Under the pieces are notes generated by a model, which made no database searches, was not told the DNA's origin, and saw only the letters and a program-made list of their open reading frames with translations. The position numbers were made by a program, and so were the translations under genes. A stretch of 64,000 nt of DNA from the NCBI GenBank assembly GCA_013365365.1, contig JABVXU010000227.1, positions 1 through 64,000 of the forward strand, given 5' to 3'. How positions within the stretch are numbered: position 1 is the stretch's first letter; the number at the start of each line of letters is the position of its first letter. The DNA is from Cruorifilaria tuberocauda. Its lineage: Eukaryota; Nematoda; Chromadorea; Rhabditida; Onchocercidae. Below are positions 53,401 through 64,000 of the stretch, in pieces.

Positions 53401-54060
53401 ATGGATAAGGTATGGCCACAACATCAACAAAGATTAGAAATGGCATTGCTTGAAGAGGCTGAAATTGCTCGAAAAACAAGTGTGGATGCTTTTAGCGCCC
53501 TTCAGAGGAAGAGAAGTGCTTTCTTTGATTCACCATATTTTGTGAAACATGGTTCACTAACGGGAGTAACGATACCGAAAGTACCATCACGTAAGTTTAC
53601 TTCTTGGTACTCAGTTCAGAAGAAAACTTTTGATTCTTTCAACGTCATACTATGTCATGGAGATAAAAGTGCCTCTGGAGATGACTCTAACTGAAATCAT
53701 AAAGTGACACCGGAAATTTTTCTATATCTTTGTTTAGTACGGTACTAGGTGAGCAAATCGTTAATTGATCCTATTTCAGGCAATATACTAGGGAACTCGT
53801 ATGGGTTGTCCCAAAACAATTCTAAAGATGGTATGGTGCCATTTTCTCCCTTCAGGAATCAATGTCGGAGCAACATTTTCTCGAGTGATAGTCAGAGTAA
53901 CCTTCGACGACGACACAGCTTGGAAAAGATCGATATTATTGGTGGTGGTAGAGTCAAGAAATTTGTAGACAGTAGCGATGAAGAAAAAGAGGAAAAAGAA
54001 AAAGAAAATGGTCCAAAAAACTTTAACATAAGCCGAAAAAACAGTACCAAAATTTGGTGA
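50427..54060 (+). CDS. innexin (gap-junction protein)
   Basis: Exons: 50427-50480 (tentative start), 50939-51076, 51290-51482, 51739-51872, 51973-52106, 52310-52439, 52518-52612, 52764-52900, 53021-53177, 53295-53590, 53780-54060; all phases join, about 582 residues. Innexins form hexameric gap-junction hemichannels in invertebrate membranes. Seen: TM1 ([18 protein letters not shown]), first loop with conserved cysteines ([23 protein letters not shown]), the family signature YYQWMPF leading TM2, TM3 ([19 protein letters not shown]), second loop ([23 protein letters not shown]), TM4 (about 52575-52830), and a cytoplasmic tail of about 240 residues ending in a basic/acidic stretch ([15 protein letters not shown]). 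The start exon encodes 18 residues and is supported by phase only; two adjacent in-frame ATGs occur at 50427 and 50430. The tail is longer than in many innexins. Which C. elegans inx it matches I could not decide. Confidence 0.93.
51483..51738 (+). other. GC-AG intron in the innexin gene
   Basis: Exon 3 must end in phase 1 to join GG-ATG at 51739. The position that gives a normal innexin sequence (AGQSG then MKLGQILRL) is CAG/GCATTA at 51482/51483. The only phase-1 GT nearby (GTGATT) would insert about ten extra residues after TM2. Confidence 0.65.
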
Positions 54061-54846
54061 AGTAATAACTTGAGGGTAGTTTTTCTATATTCACAATAAT
54101 TGACATATATTTTTATTTTAAACTGTTATCTAATTACAGTTTTGCGGACACTCTCTGATCCGGTGAATTTGTACATAGATTTGTTTGTCTTTTTGGATTA
54201 ACTCTCATAACTGTTTTACTTTATTTTCCGTATTTCTGATTTATGGTTTTTCTAACTTGCAGTCACTGGTTTCATCACAGTACGAATTCTTTGTTATACT
54301 TTTCTCTTAAGTGTATCATAGCTCTCTTATAAGATTTATAAGAAATCTTCATGAAGATAGCTTTCCTGAATTGTCTAGTCTCAAACTTCTTTTGTTTCTC
54401 AATATTGTTATGTTTATTGACATCGATAATATCTTATATTATCTCATATATTCCGTGGCAAAATATTTTCTATGCACCTTCTATTGATTTAAATCAAAAC
54501 TAATCGGAAAATATTTGTATTTCCTTTGTATCTCTTTATACACTTAAGGAATTGTCTGGAAAAAGAAAACACAATTTCACAACAAATGGAATACGAAATG
54601 ATAGATTTTTGGGGATTGAGTTCCGATAATTTAATGATCTACATCCACTTTAATAGTTGTATTTCTCACTTCGTTTTGCCGAATTTAAAAACATGTCACT
54701 TTCATGTATAATGAAGTTTTATTACAAAAGTTCAATATTCCGAATCGTTTTCTGAAATTTAACGGTGTTTAGAGATTTTCTTACGGCAGAGCCATTTGGA
54801 GGGTTTCGGAAGTGTCCATGCATGCATGCGATAATTCTTTAAACTT
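54061..54846. other. convergent intergenic spacer
   Basis: Between the stop codons of the innexin (+) and the unassigned minus-strand gene. AT-rich, presumably both 3' UTRs; no other feature was seen. Confidence 0.6.
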
Positions 54847-57800
54847 TCACTTTATTTGCGAGATGAAATTAAACAACCTTGTGCCCACTTTCGATGAAGC
54901 ATATAAAGCGGTAATTAACTGTGGTTTTTCCTTCAGCATATTCGTGAATATATCTTTTAAGACATTATCATCCAAATGTTTTTCAAGTATATCCGAGACA
55001 ACGCGCAGAAGATATGGCACAGAGTGTACCGGTAATGATAGCATGCCGACCATGTAATTAGGTAATACTTCATGAACAAAGATAGCAGGAAACTCGCGCA
55101 CTAGAAGCTAAAATACGAAGTCAGTTTGAAGTTTTCAGAATCAAAATTCCGCGAAAATCTTATTTATTCTATTCATTTAAAATCTTATTTATTATTTAAA
55201 ATGTCTCGATATTTTCTTCAAAACTAAGAGTAAAAATCGAATCTTTAAACTCAAATGGAAGCAAATTATTTTCGTCCATTCTATCCAAGTGTTGTTATTT
55301 TTCCTTGTTAGAAATTTCAAAATCTATTTGTTCTGTTTCGAAACCTACGGGACTTAGATTAAAATTGAAGCATTTTTCAAAATTGTTCAACTTACTACAT
55401 TTTGCAGTATAAGTTTGCAGAACTGCACAAATGGTGACCGATTAAAATTACATTCCGAGGGTGGCTTATAAATTTGCTGTGCAACATACATATATAAATA
55501 AGACATAATACGACAGCAGTGCATAACTGTTGTTTCTTCACCGTTCATCAAAATACGGTGTAGAGGTGAAACCAGCAATTCGGACCAGCTCATAATATTT
55601 TCATAAACCCATTTCTTACTGTTCTTGGCGTTTCTCGATATAGTCTATAATAAGTGCTAAATTAGGAAGGACTTTAAAGCCTAAAACAAAAAAATAAATC
55701 CAGAAAAAAAAAACCTTAAACAGCCAACGTATGGAAAAAATTGTTGGGGACGAATCCGCAGAAAAAGCTTCGAAATACAAGCCATTTTTTTGTAATGACA
55801 CTCGAAGACCCTTCCAAATATTTTTAGATATCTCATCGAGTTCTAAAAACTTGAATTTGCATAACAGTAGTGTCGTTCATACTGCATGTGGAATACAAAA
55901 TTAAAGGAATTTCTGATGGTAATTGTTAGTTAATTTATATCACAATTAGACTGACAATGTTCATACTATTAACTGACATTTTCTCGGTCGGCTCAGAATT
56001 TTCGAGACAACTTTTCGTGCCCTAATACAGTTAATACATAAACAATAACAAACCAATACAGCCCAATACATTATACATTATGGTTTTCATAGTGACAAGG
56101 TCTGGTTTTATAAGAAATCTGAGGGCCACTCGGTATATCGATTTAAGGACATTAATAGGTCGAAATTTTCAAAAAATTATCTTGAAGGACTAAGTAACGA
56201 ACCATCTGTATTGCCATCTATATTCGGTTTTTCGAAGGTGACTATTAACCATATGGGAACAATGAGTTCAACCGGATAAATTGTATCGTTAGCTCTTCTC
56301 AAGAATTCCCGCAAAAAATACAAACAAACTTCTAACTTATAATTTTTTTCAGCCAACAGATTTTGCACCACTTGACGCATGCTTTGAAAAACCGATTGAT
56401 TACGTTCAAGTTTTATTGCCAACTGAAATATATAAGAAATTTCCAAAAAATTTGGTGCTACCGGGCTAACGGAATTGAGAGGTTCAAACTCGAAAAGAGA
56501 ACATTACTGTCTCATTTAACCGTTATAGCTCATTATAGAAAACAGCATATTACTTGTGTAATTAATATTACACGATGCATTATTTGTTCACTTATTCCAA
56601 AATATTTATTCAATATTTTGAAGTAGTTAAATTGTTCGGATATTCAAATATTCACAGTCCACAGTTCTTAGTGTGTCTCATAATTGCTTAATGTTTTCTC
56701 TGCTTTACAAAACATAAATAGTAATAATAACAGTCACGATTTCACTTTTTTGTGAACTATTGCAAGAACCTAACGGAAGAAAACATATCAAGGAACAAGT
56801 CTATTGTCTAATAATTTATGATTCCAGATTCTAAGAACGATGAGAAACAATTCTAGTAATTTATCATTAACAGTATCTTGTTGATAAAACAAACCTGTTC
56901 GACAATATAATTTATTACTATGAAGAAATTGGGACTCTTGAGATGGCCAATAGCTGCATTCCACAGAACACGGTTTTCAGTTCGACAATGAGCAGTCATC
57001 ACTAAGAGCTGTTCCAAATCCATATCACTCATAGATGGTAAGAAGCGGATTAGGGAGCCGATCTAAACTGTTTCCATTTCTCAGGAAAGATTTTTCAAAA
57101 CTAGCTCTATTTCTTTTCGAACTTAAAACTGAAAAAGCTAATACCTCAGATACTTTTTCACCGATACACATGCAGCATTCGGCATACAACGAAACATCCT
57201 TTTTATCATCGAGCCTTCCCATCACTGCAAACAATTTTTTAAGATAGAGTACAGTTTGAATGTTTTACAATTAACAAAATCCTTTGTGTTGTGATTGTGT
57301 GCTCAAATGTACAATTAAACAAGATCGAAATTAAGCATCAAATGGAAAGAAAAGTTTGAGAATTTTAGAATTCCTGCTCAAGTTAGTGCACGTGTAAAGG
57401 AATTCTATTCAGGGTTAATTAGAAATATTAAATCCTTAAATGTGAAACGACACAGAAACACAAATTTAAATAAATTTTGTTTTCTAGCAAATTTAAAAGT
57501 AAATGTGCTTTTAAATTTGGAAATATAAATAAACTTCATATAACGAGAGAGAATAGACATATGAAAACCACATGCTAATAATGTTGCGATTGCTTGCGAA
57601 GAATTATGATGATTTTCATCCAAAATATATTTCGTACACTGAACTACACGAATCAAGACATCGTGACGCTCTTTATCGGAAGGATCAAACGCTGCTGTTG
57701 CCAATGAAATCACTTTATTGGATGTCTCTTCCATATCTGAATGCTGGACAGATTACATACTTTATCACTATTTTCACATATTTGCTCAACTTAAAACTGA

Positions 57801-60800
57801 AATTCATGATTATGATTGAAAATCATAAAATAACTTTGAGATAATATATAATGTAATGTTATAATGTTACTTAATGCATAATGTAACATTACAAAGGAAA
57901 CACCTGTGTCATGTAAAGATGAAATAAAAAGACTGAATATACAAATAAGTGAATGGATTGGCATTTCACGAAATCGTTTCGCTGGGAATTTCGAAAAAAT
58001 TCGCGGCTTCATTGCTCGCCAAACCGCCTCAGATTCTACAAAAGTAGTAAAAATAATTTCATGCAGATAGATAAAGCGTAATTAATAGAACAGATCTAAC
58101 TTTTGATAAGCATTGACAAAAGTCGTATAAAAAGCATCCAATCACTGTATTGATCATCCGTGTAGCCGTTATAATAAGAAAATAGAAACTCTTTCCACAC
58201 TTTTCCATTGGTTGGATAAAAATCTAATTCCTAGAAAAACAATCCTCATAATTTACTGATTTTTTGAAAAAATTGTCAAATTTGTAGAACGTGTTAAGAA
58301 GAAAGTTAAACTGCCTTTCTACATATGTTACCTTACTTACCCGATCGAGAGGTTCCATAATGTTCGAACATAGGTATGTGAAAAAATATTGCAAAATGGA
58401 TTCTATTCCTAGAAGGTTATCACCTTGATGTTTATCGAACAAAAAATACAATTTCCTGGAATATATGAAACCAGTAAAATTGAGACCAATCAAAGATTTA
58501 CTTAGAACTGAAACTTCAAAATTTTCTGCTAATTTTTTCAGATGTACTTCAACTACAAAAAAATATATAAAATATTACCTCAAAACATACTGTTTTTCTG
58601 ACACTTTTAAAGCGATTTGTTGCAAGCATTCTACATAACTGTTTGAAACTTTGCCTGAAAAAATTATTGAGTGAAAGTAGGTGGTAAATGAAAAGTGAAA
58701 TCGGTGAAATTGTCTAAAACTTTCACCTGATACCATGTCAACACAATCAAAATCAGCGCAAAGTTCGCAAATTATTTCCAGAAAGGTTTTCGCCGAAACT
58801 GTATTACTAGCGTCACATAAATCCAGGAACATTTCTAAATCTTTTATTTTTGAATCGTAGAAACAAAACATACAGAATATTGATGCAGAAAGAAATTTAA
58901 AAATTTACAATTAGCTAGCTCTCAGACGTAGAAAAACTACTAGTTGATATTCAAAATATTATCTTAATTTCATGTTAGAAAATCAGGAATTGAAATTACT
59001 CATTTCAAGATAATTCGGAACAGTTACCACTTGAGGGATTTTCAGGAGGATAATAATGTGAACCGCCAGTGCACAAACCCAGCAGTTTGACCATATTTGA
59101 CCAAAACATTTCTTTATTTAATACATAAAGTTGGTGCCATGCGACAGTGACGCATCTGCATATACAAGGTCGATCCTAAAGATCAGGTATTTCAAATTTA
59201 TGTATAATCAGCTCAGTTGTTCCTTACAAATTCAGTTCAGCTATAAACTGTGAAACACGAAGTGAAAGGTAAGCGAATTTCAAATAAACGGAAGAATAGA
59301 GCTCATTTCTATTTCTGTTATTTATATTCTCTATTTATATCCTCTTTTTTATTCATCAAAAAACTTTCTCTATTTATGAGAGAAATTTTTTTATTTATAA
59401 ATTCGTAAGCTTACAGACCGTAAGTGATGCGCCTACAAGTAATCCATATGAAACAAGCATTGACAACTGTTCTGTTGAAGATAATGCGTCGCCCATAGGA
59501 TAAAGTTTTTCGAAACCAGCGAATCCTATATTGTGATACAAAAAGGCAAAATATATACCAAATTAACAGTTCTCTTAAATTTCAATTAAAATCTCAATTT
59601 ACTAAAAAACAAATAATTTACATATCCATTTCATGACGATAAAATAAATATGTAAAGCTATGATAAACTCTTAATATGAACAAAAAATGAATAGTAATAA
59701 CATTGTTAATTTAAAGTAAAAATTCATCTATTTTCTTAAAATATTTCATACATTTAAAAAGTTACGAGTACTAGTACAAAATGACTTACTTTTGAAAAAA
59801 CTTGAAATACGAATAGCTTTCATCCAGGCAATCAACAGTGCATGGAAAATGTAGTTCTGCAACATGAACACGACTTTATGAAAATCATTAAAAAGTTTTA
59901 TTTGAATTTCAGTTACAGAACGTTAACATAGTTGAATTCTTCCGCATTTCTGCTATTTCAGTTTGACGCCAGGGTGATAATTATCAATAAATAAACTGGA
60001 TACAAATTTTTGAGTCAAATTAGAAATTACGATTTTAAGAAAATTAAAAAAAATTACGAGCAATTTACTCTACCGTTTCAATATTTCGTGTAGTAAATAA
60101 ACCATCGCTTGTAATATAATGACTCAGTGAGCCCGCTTGAACAAGAAAAAATTTGAATTCTCGCGCGATTCCATTCAGCGTTTCGATATCACCATCCAAT
60201 TCCATGTTCTATATTTGAACTTTTCTACTCAGTCCAAACTAACTTCAATTTTTCTTAATACATAACACGGATGATGGATGTCACATAACTCCAAATATCA
60301 CCTGCGCAAAGGCGGCTAAATAACTGAATGAACGATCCAGATCAATGATAGCTGTTTCGGCGATGTCATAAGCGATTTGCTGATACAAAAACCGTAGGCA
60401 CCGAAATACTGTTTTGATGCCAGTGTCTGTATACAACTAAAAAATGATACCATTAACAAAATTTGCGACATCAAAATTAACCTGAATGTATTCAAACAGT
60501 AGTGAAGTCGAAGTCATGGACGGAAAAAAAGACGTTTTTCAAAGATATATAAACAAACTTAAAATTTAAGTTCTAAAACCTAGTTTTATTTTTTAACATA
60601 CAATAAAACATACATTACATTTACATGATAATTTCAAAACTACAATTATAATCGGTATAAGGATAAAAAGTAAACCATATTCGCGTTGAAACTAAAAGTT
60701 GAAAGTTTTAAGAAAGGCGGTAATGAACACTGTACAGAAGGCAACGTGCAGTCATCGATGACACGTCTCAGACATCTATTTTGGCACACCCAATCAACAT

Positions 60801-60858
60801 GCAACCAATCTGGTAAATCTTCCACTGATTCGAATAAATCCCTTTGTGTTTCATCCAT
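54847..60858 (-). CDS. unassigned helical (HEAT/ARM-like?) protein, about 810 aa
   Basis: Minus-strand exons, high to low: 60858-60736, 60436-60302, 60208-60074, 59856-59790, 59525-59415, 58840-58727, 58654-58579, 58455-58341, 58230-58101, 58035-57904, 57736-57572, 57224-57145, 57062-56895, 56422-56203, 55842-55715, about 55681-55631, about 55599-55396, 55107-54847. The start is MDETQRDLFES at 60858, because a TTATTACTAG acceptor ends 12 nt upstream, the usual layout for a trans-spliced nematode leader. Translation is almost all amphipathic helix (RCLRFLYQQIAYDIAETA; FLEIICELCADF; VCLYFLREFLRR; YLLRVVSDILEK), with no membrane span, nuclease or kinase motif. Solenoid proteins such as karyopherins or repair scaffolds look similar, but I could not match one. 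Three 5' exons are each 135 nt when counted from the acceptor. Borders near 55.6-55.7 kb are uncertain. Confidence 0.7.
55681..55714 (-). other. 34-nt T-rich segment with intron-like ends, needed for frame
   Basis: Starts GT plus ten T and ends GTTTTAG, a perfect-looking mini-intron. Removing it puts a TAG eight codons later; keeping it leaves the frame open but inserts VFFFWIYFFVL into an otherwise soluble protein. A weaker donor 14 nt upstream (C/GTTGGC) with the same acceptor also keeps frame and avoids the hydrophobic insert. Confidence 0.5.
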
Positions 60859-60870
60859 TAATAAGATCAC

Positions 60871-61121
60871 CTAGTAATAATAACACTGTAGATTTCACAA
60901 GCAAATAGTATTTATATAAATGTTACAGTGTTTAACAAGCAATAACAAGGTTTAGACCGGGATCCATTGAAGATTCGGAAATAATAAGATAGAATGTACT
61001 GTAAAGTTGCAAATTGATACTATTAACCCCACTTCAATTAAACTATTACTACGAAAAGCTCTTCTCTATCTGATCTGTTTAGGAAACACCTTAATTGAAT
61101 TCGAATTTGCCGCAGAAAGCC
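60871..61121. promoter_or_regulatory. divergent spacer, likely shared promoter region
   Basis: Lies between the start exon of the minus-strand helical gene and the tentative first exon of the plus-strand BED gene. Promoter function is inferred from divergent orientation only; no TATA box or binding site was identified. The lowest bases hold the TTATTACTAG trans-splice-like acceptor of the minus gene. Confidence 0.3.
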
Positions 61122-64000
61122 ATGCGTCTTTGGTCTCCAAGTGTCGTTTGCAGCGCTATTGTCGTTATGGTGAGAACGGAATTTTTGCTTAATTTTAGTG
61201 TTTTTTTTAAAATGATTTTCAATTTTTCCTGCAGTTTTAACGTTTAATTTTATATTGCAAAATATTTTATTTGATTCTGTGAAATATTGGGTAGAAATAT
61301 TTGTGAAAAATTTTCTGGTTATTGTCGTATGATCAGAAATAACAGAGGGTAAAAATAATTTGCAAGATCTTTGGCATTTTTAGAAAAAGATTGCACTTAT
61401 CGTTTACGATAATTCGAAATTGAATTTTTCCAAGTACTGTTACTTGATTGTGATATCACTGAAATTTTTAAACTCAGCCTGATAGGTGAACGATCATTAT
61501 GCAATTCTTCCTTTCTGTATAGCTGTTCCTTTTCTCTTTTATCCGGTGAGTAATTCGTTTCATAAAGTTTTTTCTGAAACATGTCCATCCACACATACAC
61601 CACACATATGTATATACACATATACATGCACATGCACACACCTAGATACGCACATATACAGGGCACATGAATGATCTCAATTTCCTCGTTTCCTAATTCT
61701 TTCGTGAAACTAATGAGACCGTTACCTTGTTTCAGGAATTCCCGATGTTTGTCTTGTGTTCACAATGTGATATCAAGTTAAGAGCAATTCTAATTTTCGT
61801 TATTAACATCAGTTTTATGGCAAAATTGTTGAGTTGCCGAAAATCTTTGCCTAATCATGCATGTGACTATACGAATAATTGTTTATTCGTTTAAAATTAT
61901 TTCATCATAATAATTTGTTGCTTTAAAATGTATATGATAGAAACTTGAAATCTAAGATTAACTGGAATCGTTTGAGGAACCGTTCAAGTTGGCTACTGAA
62001 GAGCAGTTGTTAACGACAACCCGTACTCGCCATCCGGCGCTACGGAAGACCGCAGCCATCAATGATGAAACAATAGACGACGAGAATACAACCAGCGATT
62101 CACATAGCTGGAATAGTAGTAACGGTACAAACGGTATCACTTCATTCGCTTCAATAAAACGCTATAATCAACCAACGGCTACAATTGTATGCACCAAAAG
62201 TGAACCGCTTTCTGGCGAGGATATCAGTGGTATTACGGCTGTGCATCATCACCGGAATACTTTATCAGTACATGCCCATTCGGTCCCACCGATGCGATCA
62301 TCCAGACTCCATGATATTTTTGCAATGAATACGGTTATTTTTGGTTTTCGCTCCTAAATCTGTCGGATCAGATGATTTCAAAATTTAAAGTACACTTTTC
62401 ACATAACAGTTATTACAATAGTTTATTCTAATGGTTTGTTCGGTGGTAGTGTTACTCCTCAGTATTATTCAAATTTTGAATCTTCAGGAATCCTAATCTG
62501 CATCATTTATTTTATTGTTCAGTTGAATATTTGAACAATAACCTTCTAGGTTCGCAGCTGCGATACAAATTTCGCGGAAGAAACGAGTGGCTTGTTGTCC
62601 GATGCTCAGTCTCCGATTAAGCATCAGGTGAGGTTTTTTAGTAAAGGTTGGGTTTCTCATCAATTAAATGCTTGCTAATAGCTATATGCTTTATTTAACG
62701 ATTTTCAGGTTCCAAATGATCCATCCGGCCTGAGCACAGCTTATTGTCGGGATACTGGTGTCACTTTGCCATTGAACAGCCATCTTATGCCACCAAAATC
62801 TGTTATACAAGATGACATACGTATGAAGCTGGGAAGGTTTGAACTAGTCAAAAAGAAAGGCAGATCAGAAGTATGGAATTTGTTTGGACAGGTTCGTTAT
62901 TTAAAAGGTTGCGAAAGATTTTCTTGCAAAATTTTTTGCTAACATTTCTTCAATGTACAATATATATGTGTAGTGACAGAGTATATCAATAACGACACAG
63001 CTGAGAAGGCATTACTGTATGTTGATGGGTAAAGATGTAACGTCCTGTATGTTGTCATTATTAGTCTTCTGAGGGTTGGTAGTGGACTGTGTTTGACATG
63101 CAGTCTTCTTGATTACTCAGAGTACGGGTGGAAATTCTATTGTCGGAACAGCGGTCGATAGTTCAGCGGTAGAAAATCATCTGAACTTCATAGAAACTTA
63201 ATCAAAGCTCCTGTTGATTTCTATGAAGCTTTTATACTTAAAATACCTTCTTTCTTCGGTTTTCAGGTGCTTGACACGATCACTGGAGCTCGTCTACCTT
63301 ATGTAGCTTGTTACGCATGCAAAGTGCTCTATACAGATACGGGTGGTGGAACGGGGAATATGACTCGTCACAGATGTCCGATCGGTAGTAGCTACAAGGA
63401 CAACAGTATAAAGTAACATAAATTGTTCCGCAATAAAATTTGTCTGAGTGGAATGGATCGTGCAAATGCGGAGCGGAGTAGAGAGAAGTGGTTGTTCTTT
63501 TTTTCGATTAGGTTTTCATTTCGAAATTATGTAGAATTTTATAGAAATTAGAGCTTTCCATTTCACTGTATTTTTACTAACTTAATTTTAGTTCATCAAC
63601 AGAAACAGCGAATGATACTTCTAGTCAGCAGACTTTCGAAACCCTTGCGTCAGGATACGTCAATCAGTTGTCTCCTGATGCATCTGCTGCATGTAGAAGG
63701 GTAATATGCTTGTTTTCTTTGATGTTTTAATATAGATGAAGCTGCGGGCTCTGTAAGAGACATATCGGTATGGTTGATTCGTTTATCATGTTTTTCTCGA
63801 TTTATTTTCCTAGAGTATGAATATGTCAATGATTATGTCTGGACATGACATATGCATTGGCGACAGTTATCGTTAAGGCGAATAAATCATTTAAATTTGT
63901 TTTAACGTACAGCTTAGCTTCTAAGACTACAAAAAACTTTTATGCCACTCATTAAACGAAAGGTTTGTTGTTTTTCTGGGATATAATTCTGTTTTTAAAA
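61122..64000 (+). CDS. BED-type zinc-finger protein, 3' end outside window
   Basis: Exons: 61122-61169 (tentative start, 16 codons, strong donor ATG/GTGAGA), 61977-62333, 62550-62627, 62709-62891, 63267-63412, 63592-63700, then off the window. Phases join throughout. The N-terminal part (about 150 residues) is polar and serine/threonine-rich with a histidine cluster (HHHRN), probably disordered. A BED-like finger follows, split by the intron at 62892-63266: SEVWNLFGQ / VLDTITGARLPYVACYACK, then GTGNMTRHRC. Zinc ligands would be Cys-x2-Cys and His-x-Cys. BED fingers bind DNA in chromatin factors and hAT-type transposases. No transposase core is visible before the edge, so a regulatory factor or a domesticated transposase are both possible. 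The acceptor could also be at 61988 rather than 61976. Confidence 0.75.
61590..61660. repeat. CACA/CATA microsatellite
   Basis: Degenerate CA/TA dinucleotide tract inside the first intron of the BED gene model. Confidence 0.9.

Noticed and set aside
57852..57893. 10-bp inverted repeat (TGTAATGTTA ... TAACATTACA)
   Set aside because: Short, AT-rich and intronic; expected by chance in this base composition.
59030..59110. Possible extra exon of the minus-strand helical gene (reads KEMFWSNMVKLLG)
   Set aside because: The exon 59525-59415 joins directly to 58840 in phase 1; inserting this segment creates a TAA at the junction.

Overview
The window reads as nuclear DNA of a nematode, most likely a filarial worm (Onchocercidae). 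It is strongly AT-rich, genes are cut into many small exons (mostly 70-300 nt) with acceptors close to TTTTCAG, and the proteins are animal families: a T-type calcium channel, an innexin and an FGFRL1-type receptor. Species placement is inference. No rRNA, tRNA, CRISPR array or intact transposon was recognised.

Layout. (1) 1-12.3 kb is mainly noncoding. It holds a duplicated 111-nt element, simple repeats, a short coding-looking exon at 3006 (+) and a GC-richer open frame at 11530-11799 (-). (2) 12.27-16.86 kb (+) encodes a three-Ig, single-pass, kinase-less FGF receptor-like protein; its signal-peptide exon was not found. (3) 16.9-34.8 kb is about 18 kb of gene-poor DNA with one frame-broken relic (20.3-20.9 kb, -) and several microsatellites. 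(4) 34.8-48.2 kb (+) is a complete Cav3/T-type calcium channel alpha-1 gene (cca-1) of about 39 exons, with the EEDD selectivity ring legible. (5) 50.4-54.06 kb (+) is a four-membrane-span innexin with a long charged C-tail. Between it and cca-1 lie a perfect 20-bp hairpin and a possible gene relic. (6) 54.85-60.86 kb (-) is a roughly 19-exon gene for a helical protein of about 810 residues that I could not assign to a family. (7) 61.1 kb to the window edge (+), divergent from gene 6, is the 5' part of a BED zinc-finger gene.

Functionally, cca-1 and the innexin are both excitability genes (low-threshold calcium current and electrical coupling) and lie in tandem on the same strand; co-regulation is only a possibility. 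The most interesting points are splicing features: two GC-AG introns required by conserved protein sequence, a frame-preserving optional segment inside the gating-brake loop of the T-type channel, a 66-nt phase-symmetric exon in the I-II linker, and a tandemly duplicated exon/donor junction in domain III that would create a poison splice form. All exon borders were read by eye from splice consensus, phase and family similarity, without transcripts.
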